Below, in pieces: positions 6,713 to 12,157 of a stretch of DNA of 12,157 bases. The DNA comes from Caldifarciminota bacterium (GTDB lineage: Bacteria; Hydrothermota; Tepidihabitantia; Tepidihabitantales; Tepidihabitantaceae). How positions within the stretch are numbered: the stretch's first letter is position 1; each line of letters begins with the position of its first letter. A program made the translations under genes and the position numbers. Below the pieces are notes generated by a model. It made no database searches. It was not told where the DNA came from and saw nothing but the letters and a program-made list of their open reading frames with translations. The stretch is taken from the NCBI GenBank assembly GCA_903908785.1, contig CAIVTL010000702.1, positions 1-12,157 of the forward strand, given 5' to 3'.

Positions 6713-8836
6713 ATGGCAGCATTGTTGATCGTCTTCCTCGTGGCCGGCAGCACCGGTGGCTGGCAGGCCTATACCAACACGAATTTCGTCAGCGGCATGG
6801 TCGGCACCGATTCGGTCCTGTACCTTGCGACCAACGGCGGCGTGGTCGTGCTCGACATCGTGCCTGCGCCCGTGCTGCGACGGACGTTTGTGAACACCGA
6901 TGGCCTGCCCACGAACCGGTGTCTGTGCATCGGCCGAGACGATGCGGGCGACCTCTGGGTCGGGACCGACGGCGGCGGTCTGGCCGTGATTGAGCCGGAC
7001 AGCGGTCGGGTATGGCAGTACCGGCCCAATGACCTTGCCCTGCGGATTAGAACCCTGACCTGGGATGGGAACCGGCTGCTCTGCGGTTCTGACCAGGGTC
7101 TGTACGTGATTGAGACGCGCGGTACGCCCCTCGACTTCGACGACGACAGTATCGTCCGGTTCACCACGGCCCGGGTGCCGGAACTGCTGAGCGACCAGAT
7201 ACTCTGTGTCGCGGCCTTGGACGAGTACTGGGTGGGCACCAATCGCGGCGTCGTGGCGGTCGACCGGGGATTTACGACCTGGACGCCCTATCGTCAGCCG
7301 TTCGGCGACTCGGTGCGCGCGGTCACGATGTGGCACGACAGCCTGCTGCTTGCTACCGAGGAAGGGCTGGCGATAAGAGAGAGCACGGGGTTCCGGGCGG
7401 TCGTTGTCTTCAGCCAGCCGACCGAGGTGTACGAGCTGGCCGTGTCGGGACCCAGAATCTACCTTGCGACGCAGGCCGGGCTGTACGAGGGCGACGGAGC
7501 CGACTCGTCGCGGTTCTCGGTGATTCTCAACGAGGACGCGCGGGCCCTGCACTTCGCCGACGCGCTGTGGGTCGGGTGCGGTGGCAGCGAACTCTACGGG
7601 TCAGGTCTGCGTTATGCATTTTCGGGCCAGTCCTGGAATTCGTACTACAACAACTGCATCTGGTCCGCGGCGATTTCCGACTGCGCCATACGCCCGAGCG
7701 GCGACATCTACCTGTGCCATTACGGCTCCGGCATATCATGGGTGAACCCCGCCGGGCAGGTCTCGGTGATGTGGAGCGTGCTGCCGGTTCCCGTTCAGGT
7801 GCGGGTTGATTCCCGGGGCTGGCTGTGGTTCGCGCACTTTGCCGGCGACGGCGGGCTGGCAGCGTACAACCCCGTCGACGGCACCTGGCTGAAGGTCCAG
7901 TGGGGCACGTCTTCCAGTTGGAACATAATTGACGCCTTTGGCATTGACCAGTATGACACGAAGTGGGTCTTCAACGGCGGCGGCACGGTCGTCGCGGTTG
8001 ACTCCGCGCTCAATCGGACCGTGTTCGAGGTGGCGGGTCTGGCGCCGCCGCCGGGCGGGCTCTACGAGTTTGCCTTCGACTCGCGCGGCCGGGCCTGGCT
8101 GGGCCTGACCGTCGGGCTGGTGATGATAGACTATGCCGGGACCCTGCACGACCAGACCGACGATTCCGATACGGTCCTTGCCGGCGGATTGCCGTCGTCT
8201 GAAGTCAGGTCGGTCGCGGTTGACGGCCAGGACCGGGTCTGGGTCGCGACCCCGCAGGGTGCGGCGATGTGGACCGGTTCGTCGTTCCAGGTCTTCACTA
8301 CCGCGAACAGCGGCATCCTCTCGAACAACGTGTACCGGGTGCGCGTCGACGCCTCTGACCGGGTCTGGTTGCTGACCGAGGCCGGGCTGTCAATCTTCGA
8401 CCAGGTCGCCCGGAACTGGACCAGCTTCACGCCCCAGAACAGCGGCCTGATTGCCAACACGCAGGGGTTTGTCGGGTTCTACTCGGCTCTGGCGCTGAGC
8501 AACGAGCTCGGGCTCGGGCTGGTCGGGACGCAGCGCGGCCTGTCGGTCTACGATTACGCGGTGGAGCCGGAAAGTACCGCCGAGCATCTGCGGGTCTATC
8601 CAAATCCGTGCATTCTGGGTGTGCACAGCGGGGTCGTGATTGACGGGTTGCCTTATGATGCGACGAGCGTGGGCGTGCGGACAATCGACGGCAGGCCGGT
8701 AGCCGAGTTGCGAGTGGAGACGGCCAGGCACGAGGCGGTCTGGCGGCCGCAGAAACAGGCGAGCGGGCTCTACCTGCTGGTGGTGTACACGCCCCGCGGT
8801 GTGCGCGTCGAGCGCGTCGCGCTGGTCAGTCGCTAG
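6713..8836 (+). CDS. Secreted beta-propeller protein with T9SS-type C-terminal sorting domain
   Basis: The 707-residue product begins with a hydrophobic stretch (MAALLIVFLVAG), which probably acts as a signal peptide. Residues 20-610 hold many blade-like repeats of the two-component-regulator propeller type, each with a core such as LWVGTDGGGLAV, YWVGTNRGVVAV, VWVATPQGAAMW or VWLLTEAGLSIF. Residues from about 620 form a typical T9SS type A sorting or FlgD-like Ig domain. It starts at VYPNP near 629 and ends in a SGLYLLVVYTPRGVRVERVALV strand pair. The protein is therefore expected to cross the outer membrane by type IX secretion and stay on or leave the surface. It has no kinase or DNA-binding part, so a sensor role is not shown. 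An in-frame TAG at 6704 rules out a longer start. The signal peptide unusually lacks basic residues, and there is no Shine-Dalgarno. Confidence 0.82.
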   Translation: MAALLIVFLVAGSTGGWQAYTNTNFVSGMVGTDSVLYLATNGGVVVLDIVPAPVLRRTFVNTDGLPTNRCLCIGRDDAGDLWVGTDGGGLAVIEPDSGRVWQYRPNDLALRIRTLTWDGNRLLCGSDQGLYVIETRGTPLDFDDDSIVRFTTARVPELLSDQILCVAALDEYWVGTNRGVVAVDRGFTTWTPYRQPFGDSVRAVTMWHDSLLLATEEGLAIRESTGFRAVVVFSQPTEVYELAVSGPRIYLATQAGLYEGDGADSSRFSVILNEDARALHFADALWVGCGGSELYGSGLRYAFSGQSWNSYYNNCIWSAAISDCAIRPSGDIYLCHYGSGISWVNPAGQVSVMWSVLPVPVQVRVDSRGWLWFAHFAGDGGLAAYNPVDGTWLKVQWGTSSSWNIIDAFGIDQYDTKWVFNGGGTVVAVDSALNRTVFEVAGLAPPPGGLYEFAFDSRGRAWLGLTVGLVMIDYAGTLHDQTDDSDTVLAGGLPSSEVRSVAVDGQDRVWVATPQGAAMWTGSSFQVFTTANSGILSNNVYRVRVDASDRVWLLTEAGLSIFDQVARNWTSFTPQNSGLIANTQGFVGFYSALALSNELGLGLVGTQRGLSVYDYAVEPESTAEHLRVYPNPCILGVHSGVVIDGLPYDATSVGVRTIDGRPVAELRVETARHEAVWRPQKQASGLYLLVVYTPRGVRVERVALVSR

Positions 8837-8884
8837 GAGTTAGCAGGTAGCAGTCGGATCGTCTCCTAACTTCTAACTCCTGCC
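8835..8884. repeat. Inverted repeat and heptamer units after the propeller gene
   Basis: AGGAGTTAG at 8835-8843 pairs perfectly with CTAACTCCT at 8873-8881. The arms consist of 7-bp units (TTAGCAG, GTAGCAG at 8840-8853; TCCTAAC, TTCTAAC, TCCTGCC at 8864-8884). The left arm overlaps the last two bases of the propeller stop codon. The stem is AT-rich and lacks a T-tract. Confidence 0.65.
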
Positions 8885-8900
8885 TAGTCTGCTGATTGGC

Positions 8901-9065
8901 CTACGGCCGGGCCGCCCGGTGATAGGGCGCGGCCTTATGTTTAGTCTTCTCCTGTGTCGGTTCTTCCATGCACGATTCAAAGTAGCGACATTGCGAACAG
9001 CAGTCTTCGGACAGTTTGCCCTTGGCTCGACAGAACTCGTAGCCAGAGCAAGCACGACAACACAT
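8901..9065 (-). CDS. Cys-rich microprotein with a duplicated CC-x2-C-x5-C motif
   Basis: A 54-residue frame opens with ATG at 9065, 9 nt after a strong GGAGG, and ends at TAG (8901-8903). Eight cysteines lie in the first 32 residues: C2, C3, C6, C12, C22, C23, C26 and C32. The spacing CC-x2-C-x5-C occurs twice, exactly 20 residues apart. E10/E30 and the aromatic pair Y9/F29 match as well, so the sequence looks like an internal duplication. Four cysteines per unit suggest two zinc or iron-sulfur sites, but this is inference. The tail (TQEKTKHK and on) is basic, which could suit binding to nucleic acid. It is short, cytoplasmic by default, and I know no named family for it. It follows the agmatinase on the same strand, separated by a tandem repeat. 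About 60% of its codons end in G or C, apparently less biased than its neighbours. Confidence 0.7.
   Translation of the reverse strand: MCCRACSGYEFCRAKGKLSEDCCSQCRYFESCMEEPTQEKTKHKAAPYHRAARP
8909..8943 (+). terminator. Possible Rho-independent terminator of the propeller gene
   Basis: GGCCGCCC at 8910-8917 can pair, with one bulged C, with the stretch at 8925-8934 around a 7-nt loop. It is followed by a T-rich run (TTATGTTTAG). It lies about 75 nt after the propeller stop and overlaps the 3' end of the convergent microprotein gene. Confidence 0.4.
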
Positions 9066-9073
9066 GGGTGGTG

Positions 9074-9080
9074 ACCTCCT
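9074..9080 (-). promoter_or_regulatory. Strong Shine-Dalgarno of the Cys-rich microprotein
   Basis: AGGAGGT on the minus strand matches the anti-Shine-Dalgarno at seven consecutive positions. It leaves an optimal 9-nt gap (from GGAGG) to the ATG at 9065. It is the best ribosome site in the window and is the main argument that the small frame is a gene. Confidence 0.75.
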
Positions 9081-9276
9081 TTGGTAAAGTAGAAAGTGGA
9101 AAGGGGAAATGGCGAAGTCCGGACTCTGCCATTTCTACTTGTGACTTCTCCACTTGCCTTTGGCGAATCATGCTGACTTTGGTGAAGCGGGAAATGGAAA
9201 GGAGAACTGGCGAAGCCCGAACTTTGTCATTTCCACTTGTGACTTCTCCACTTTGACTGTGGCGGATCATACTGAC
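9080..9276. repeat. Two-copy tandem repeat, 98 and 99 bp, each able to form a hairpin
   Basis: Copies at 9080-9177 and 9178-9276 agree at roughly 83% of positions by hand alignment, with one single-base gap. The first copy contains GAAATGGC and GCCATTTC as inverted 8-mers around the palindrome AGTCCGGACT, with outer arms AGTGGA and TCCACT. It also holds a heptamer run (GTAGAAA, GTGGAAA, GGGGAAA at 9089-9109). The pair fills the gap between the agmatinase stop and the microprotein ribosome site, so it would form the leader of the microprotein message. Confidence 0.85.
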
Positions 9277-9280
9277 TTGA

Positions 9281-10114
9281 TTATTGGGCGTTGGTGAGTA
9301 GCAGGCCGAGTTCGCGTACGAGCTCAGCCGCCGTGGCAGCGCCGGCAGACGGCTGCATGGTCCTCGGGCAGACTTCGACCAGGTCGCAGCCGATAATCCT
9401 GAGGCCGGCGAGTCCGGCCAGCGACAGCGCGAGGTCCCGGTACGAACACCCGCCCGGCTGGGGCGTCTGCACGTCCGGCATCGCGCCCGGGTCAAGCACG
9501 TCGATGTCCAGGGTCACGTAGACCGGTCGGTTGCCGATTGCGGCCCGGACCCGCTCGACCGGCGCAAGCACATCGAACGGAAACAGGTTCGGCTCCGACA
9601 TCTCCGCCGGCTCCGAGAAGGAGCGGATGCCGAGTTGGAACAGCCGGTCGCGTGGTAACGTGTCCAGCACGCGCGCCATCGCCGTCGCATGGCAGACCCG
9701 CTCGCCGAGGAAATCCTGGCGCAGGTCGGAGTGGGCGTCATACTGAATCACACACAGGTCGGGAAAGCGCTGAGCCAGTTCGGCCACGATTGGCGGGGTG
9801 ATGGTATGCTCACCGCCGATGGCAAGCTGCCTTGCGCCCCCGGCGAAGTTCTTGCCGGTCGTGGCAGCAATGAGCTCCAGCGGAGCGGCCGCAGTTGGGT
9901 AGGTGAATGTGAGATTGCCGGCATCGTGGACCTGGATGTCCGAGATGTCACGTTTCTGGTAGGGGCTGAACGACTCGATATTATCCGCGGCCATGCGGGT
10001 CACGTCCGGGCCGAACCGCGCGCCGGGGATGAAGGAACTTGTTCGGTCAAGCGGCATCCCGACGATGATGACGCGGGCATCGGCGGCGCTTGCCATTGCG
10101 TAGTAGAAGGCCAT
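9281..10114 (-). CDS. speB: Agmatinase-family ureohydrolase
   Basis: The 277-residue protein has all manganese-cluster motifs of the arginase/agmatinase fold: GGEHT with H103, YDAHSD with D126, H128 and D130, and LDIDVLDP with D203 and D205. E247 in DLVEVCP is also conserved. Agmatinase hydrolyses agmatine to putrescine and urea in the cytoplasm. The loop after the DxD motif reads MPDVQTPQPGG instead of the common PGTGTPEPGG, so a different guanidino substrate is possible. The ATG at 10114 is preferred. The longer TTG start at 10153 is itself the -35 hexamer of a likely promoter, and the -10 box ends 11 nt before the ATG. ATG 10096 is another option. No arginine decarboxylase or other polyamine gene lies nearby. 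Confidence 0.85.
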   Translation of the reverse strand: MAFYYAMASAADARVIIVGMPLDRTSSFIPGARFGPDVTRMAADNIESFSPYQKRDISDIQVHDAGNLTFTYPTAAAPLELIAATTGKNFAGGARQLAIGGEHTITPPIVAELAQRFPDLCVIQYDAHSDLRQDFLGERVCHATAMARVLDTLPRDRLFQLGIRSFSEPAEMSEPNLFPFDVLAPVERVRAAIGNRPVYVTLDIDVLDPGAMPDVQTPQPGGCSYRDLALSLAGLAGLRIIGCDLVEVCPRTMQPSAGAATAAELVRELGLLLTNAQ

Positions 10115-10125
10115 GCGGTGAAGCC

Positions 10126-10153
10126 AGCTTAGCGGGCACGCTCTCAAAGTCAA
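10126..10153 (-). promoter_or_regulatory. Candidate promoter of the agmatinase gene with very short leader
   Basis: On the minus strand, TTGACT (10153-10148) is followed after 16 nt by TAAGCT (10131-10126), a weak -10 box matching three positions. Transcription would start near 10119, about 5 nt before the ATG at 10114. No Shine-Dalgarno precedes that ATG. Confidence 0.4.
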
Positions 10154-10272
10154 GCAAGTGGCGACGCAGGCGGGTTATCCCAGAGCCGTTTCGGCTTTGC
10201 AGCGCGCGCGGCGTGACGGCTCGGCCTCCAGCCGCCGGGGTGCCCGGTGTGCGTCACGAGCGAAGCGTCAGG

Positions 10273-11901
10273 CTATTCGGGCGGTCGCGGAGGGACCGGG
10301 CGTTTGAGCACGTCGATGTGCCTGATGCCCGCGGGCAGCCAGGCTTTCACCGGGTACACTTTGAGCACGTCATATCCCGGCAGGACGTCGAAGGAAATCA
10401 CGTACTCATCGTCCTTGACCCACCAAGAGCTCTTGCTCGGCGTACGGACGTAGTCTTCCGAGTAGGTGTACAGGCCATTGAACTCGAAGCCACCGTCCAG
10501 CCGGTCCGCGGGCACTGCGAGGTCGGTCGTAAGGCGTGTGATTGCCTGCCATCTGGTTCTGTTCCAACTCATGTAGTCGTGGACCGCGCTGACCGAGAAC
10601 GCGGCATAAACGAGCAGGGCGGTGAACGCGGCAATCATTGCGCTCTTCGCGGGCGGGTTCTTGCAGAGCTCCACTGACGCGGGAACGACCAGCAGGGGAA
10701 GGTACAGGAGCATGTAGCGGTCGAACTGATGCACCAGCGAAAGGGAGACCAGACACAGTCCGGCGAATGACAGGCAGACCGTCGACAGCCAGGACGAACG
10801 GACGTTCCGTACGGACCGCACCAGCATCTCAAGCAGCAGTGCCCCGCCGACCAGCGCCAGCATACCCAGCACGGCCTTCGACCCCGCTCCCCCTGCGAAG
10901 GCGGCAAAGCGTTCCGTATGCGCAAGCGTGAAAGGTCCGACCCCGCGGTCCGACAGGATGTTGCCCGGAAAGTCAACGTGGAGCAGCCGGGTCAGCCCCA
11001 GCAGAGCGGCGGACACCGCGAGCAGCGCGAGGAGGCGTTTCCTTGGTGTGCCGGCGATGAAGAGCAGGCCGAGCGGGAGAGTGAAGAGGCCCAGATAGGT
11101 GTAGGTGATGAGCAGGGAGCCGACGACTTGTCTGACGACACCCGGGAGTCCGGACGCGGATACGGACCGCACTTGTGCCCATTGGGCGTAGTAGCCGGTC
11201 GGCAGCCGTCCGGTCGTAGTGAGCCAGCGGGTGTACGCGACAAACGAGACGACGGTCAGCAGGAGGAATCCCAAAGGGAGCAGGGCTTCGCGCACGCTGA
11301 CACGGCGGCTGGACAGATAGCCGATGCCAAAGGCGACCGGAATCAACACGCCGGTCTGTCTTAGGAGCGTGGCCAGCACTGCGAGGCACACTCCCAGTGC
11401 CTGTAGCCACTTGCTCCCGCGGTCGGTGCCGCGGACCAGCAACAGGATTGAGCCCAGCGTGAAGGCAATGAACGGAACGTCGGTCATGAACGTATGGGAC
11501 AGGTTAAGATACACCGGGTTGAAGAGCAGGCACAGCGGCCCGACCAGGAGGACCTCACGGCGGCGCTCCCAGTCGGACCACGTAAGCCACAACAGCAGCA
11601 GGAGTCCCGCCAGCGACAGGACGAGGGTTGACAATCGAAGCGCGGTGAAGGAGAAACCGGCAGGAAGCGAAAAGAGCGCGCCCCACAGCACTTGTGTCAG
11701 CAGCGGCATGGACGTCCAGTTGGTAAGACGGTATTCGTGGTTCCGGACGAGGTTCTGAACGGCCTGGCCGTACGACCAGTCATCGTTCAGCGGGAAGTTG
11801 CCCAGCGGGTTCGTGAGCACAAGCGCGGCCAGGAATGCGAACACCAGGATGAGAACTGGACGGGCAGCTTCTGCCCGGTTCGGCCGTCCGATGGCGGTCA
11901 T
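10273..11901 (-). CDS. GT39-like integral membrane glycosyltransferase
   Basis: The 542-residue product has about ten or more hydrophobic helices, beginning at residues 14-30. The first outer loop carries FPLNDDWSYGQAVQNL, whose paired Asp residues match the acidic catalytic position of GT39/ArnT-like enzymes. Later segments (HTFMTDVPFIAFTLG, LRQTGVLIP) are also typical. The last roughly 100 residues are a soluble domain ending PVPPRPPE, expected outside the membrane. The enzyme should transfer a sugar from a polyprenyl-phosphate carrier to a lipid, glycan or protein acceptor. It lies about 160 nt upstream of the agmatinase on the same strand and far from the other glycan genes. The ATG at 11901 is chosen. 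The frame extends to TTG 12018, but that codon is the -35 box of a strong predicted promoter. This leaves an untranslated leader of about 80 nt with two tiny frames. Confidence 0.8.
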   Translation of the reverse strand: MTAIGRPNRAEAARPVLILVFAFLAALVLTNPLGNFPLNDDWSYGQAVQNLVRNHEYRLTNWTSMPLLTQVLWGALFSLPAGFSFTALRLSTLVLSLAGLLLLLWLTWSDWERRREVLLVGPLCLLFNPVYLNLSHTFMTDVPFIAFTLGSILLLVRGTDRGSKWLQALGVCLAVLATLLRQTGVLIPVAFGIGYLSSRRVSVREALLPLGFLLLTVVSFVAYTRWLTTTGRLPTGYYAQWAQVRSVSASGLPGVVRQVVGSLLITYTYLGLFTLPLGLLFIAGTPRKRLLALLAVSAALLGLTRLLHVDFPGNILSDRGVGPFTLAHTERFAAFAGGAGSKAVLGMLALVGGALLLEMLVRSVRNVRSSWLSTVCLSFAGLCLVSLSLVHQFDRYMLLYLPLLVVPASVELCKNPPAKSAMIAAFTALLVYAAFSVSAVHDYMSWNRTRWQAITRLTTDLAVPADRLDGGFEFNGLYTYSEDYVRTPSKSSWWVKDDEYVISFDVLPGYDVLKVYPVKAWLPAGIRHIDVLKRPVPPRPPE

Positions 11902-11989
11902 TTCCGGGCCTGACGTGATAATTGCGGGATACGGTGGCGCATGACCTTTCTCACTTCCGTCAAAGTCGGCGGTCGGATTCCATCGCGGG

Positions 11990-12018
11990 ATTCTAGGCGT
12001 CCGCCCAGGCAGAGTCAA
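11990..12018 (-). promoter_or_regulatory. Sigma70-type promoter of the second GT39-like gene
   Basis: On the minus strand, TTGACT (12018-12013) and TAGAAT (11995-11990) are 17 nt apart, each matching consensus at five of six positions. The start site is predicted near 11983, where an out-of-frame ATG lies 6 nt after the -10 box. Confidence 0.6.
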
Positions 12019-12021
12019 GCT

Positions 12022-12052
12022 GAGTGTTCAGTAGTCAGTTGTCAGTAGTCAG
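12022..12052. repeat. Heptamer tandem array (CAGTWGT)
   Basis: Units GAGTGTT, CAGTAGT, CAGTTGT and CAGTAGT, followed by CAG, run with a 7-bp period. They lie just upstream of the -35 box of the second GT39-like gene, on the distal side of its promoter. Confidence 0.7.
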
Positions 12053-12070
12053 GGCCCCGGACCGCACGCC

Positions 12071-12111
12071 AGTTTGCAGCTTGCAGGTTGTAGTTTGCAG
12101 TGTCAGATGCT
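12071..12111. repeat. Heptamer tandem array (GYTTGCA) joined to a TGTCAGATGCT copy
   Basis: Four 7-bp units, GTTTGCA, GCTTGCA, GGTTGTA and GTTTGCA, fill 12072-12099. They are followed at 12101-12111 by TGTCAGATGCT, which also begins the array at 6540-6574. Confidence 0.7.
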
Positions 12112-12135
12112 GGTTTCGTTCCTGACGGCCCTGAC

Positions 12136-12157
12136 ATCTGTGTTATCTGTACTACAA
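12136..12157. repeat. Second copy of the 9-bp-period ATCTGYGKA family
   Basis: ATCTGTGTT and ATCTGTACT occupy 12136-12153 and continue towards the window edge. They match the array at 175-203. Confidence 0.55.

Noticed and set aside
8873..9055. 60-residue minus-strand frame overlapping the microprotein
   Set aside because: It is a different frame from the one with AGGAGGT, is Arg/Pro-rich, and has no cysteine pattern or ribosome site.
8954..9256. 100-residue plus-strand frame between the propeller gene and the agmatinase
   Set aside because: It runs antisense through the microprotein and the tandem repeat, has no ribosome site, and its sequence shows no domain-like pattern.
9080..9276. CRISPR array
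   Set aside because: There are only two long copies directly abutting each other, with no unique spacers and no cas genes.
10115..10153. TTG 10153 as the agmatinase start, adding 13 residues
   Set aside because: The added residues do not resemble the family, and the TTG is the first half of a TTGACT -35 box.
10184..10198. Small hairpin AGCCG-TTT-CGGCT followed by TT as a terminator
   Set aside because: The stem is only 5 bp with no real U-tract, and it reads plus-strand in a gap where both flanking genes are on the minus strand.

Overview
The window looks like a chromosomal segment of an uncultured, GC-rich (roughly 60%) bacterium. Two protein ends point to a double-membrane bacterium of the FCB/candidate-phylum type. 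The first is a partial beta-barrel C-terminus at the left edge. The second is a large beta-propeller protein with a type IX secretion-like C-terminal sorting domain (VYPNP start). A Mvh-type cytoplasmic [NiFe] hydrogenase suggests anaerobic life. WOR-3/Stahlbacteria-like lineages would fit, but that placement is inference and no marker gene is present.

Layout, left to right. (1) 1-144: C-terminal end of an outer-membrane-type protein. (2) 265-1611 (+): multi-pass GT39/ArnT-like glycosyltransferase. (3) 1783-4214 (+): a two-gene [NiFe] hydrogenase operon, small then large subunit with a 4-nt GTGA overlap. (4) 4253-6534 (+): GT2 glycosyltransferase and a polyprenyl-phosphate sugar-1-phosphate transferase, overlapping by ATGA. 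(5) 6713-8836 (+): secreted beta-propeller with a T9SS-like tail. (6) Minus strand, from right to left: a second GT39-like membrane glycosyltransferase (11901-10273), an agmatinase-family ureohydrolase (10114-9281), and a 54-codon Cys-rich microprotein (9065-8901). The microprotein is supported by a strong Shine-Dalgarno and by an internal 20-residue duplication.

Functionally, the GT2, the phosphoglycosyltransferase and the two GT39-like enzymes are consistent with building and decorating a surface glycan on a lipid carrier. The hydrogenase and the ureohydrolase are metabolic genes set among them, and their usual partners are not in the window.

Two non-coding signals stand out. First, nearly every intergenic gap holds a short tandem array with a 7-bp period, or in two families 8-9 bp, each array with a different unit. 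One such array (AAACCCC-like) lies inside a reading frame. Second, several genes have a TTGnnn-N16/17-TAnnnT promoter whose -10 box ends only 6-13 nt before the start codon, implying leaderless or nearly leaderless mRNAs. Only the hydrogenase and the Cys-rich microprotein have a well-placed Shine-Dalgarno.

No gap exceeds 300 bp once the microprotein is counted. The 10115-10272 gap shows nothing convincing beyond the agmatinase promoter and a weak hairpin. No tRNA, rRNA, CRISPR array or transposase was seen.
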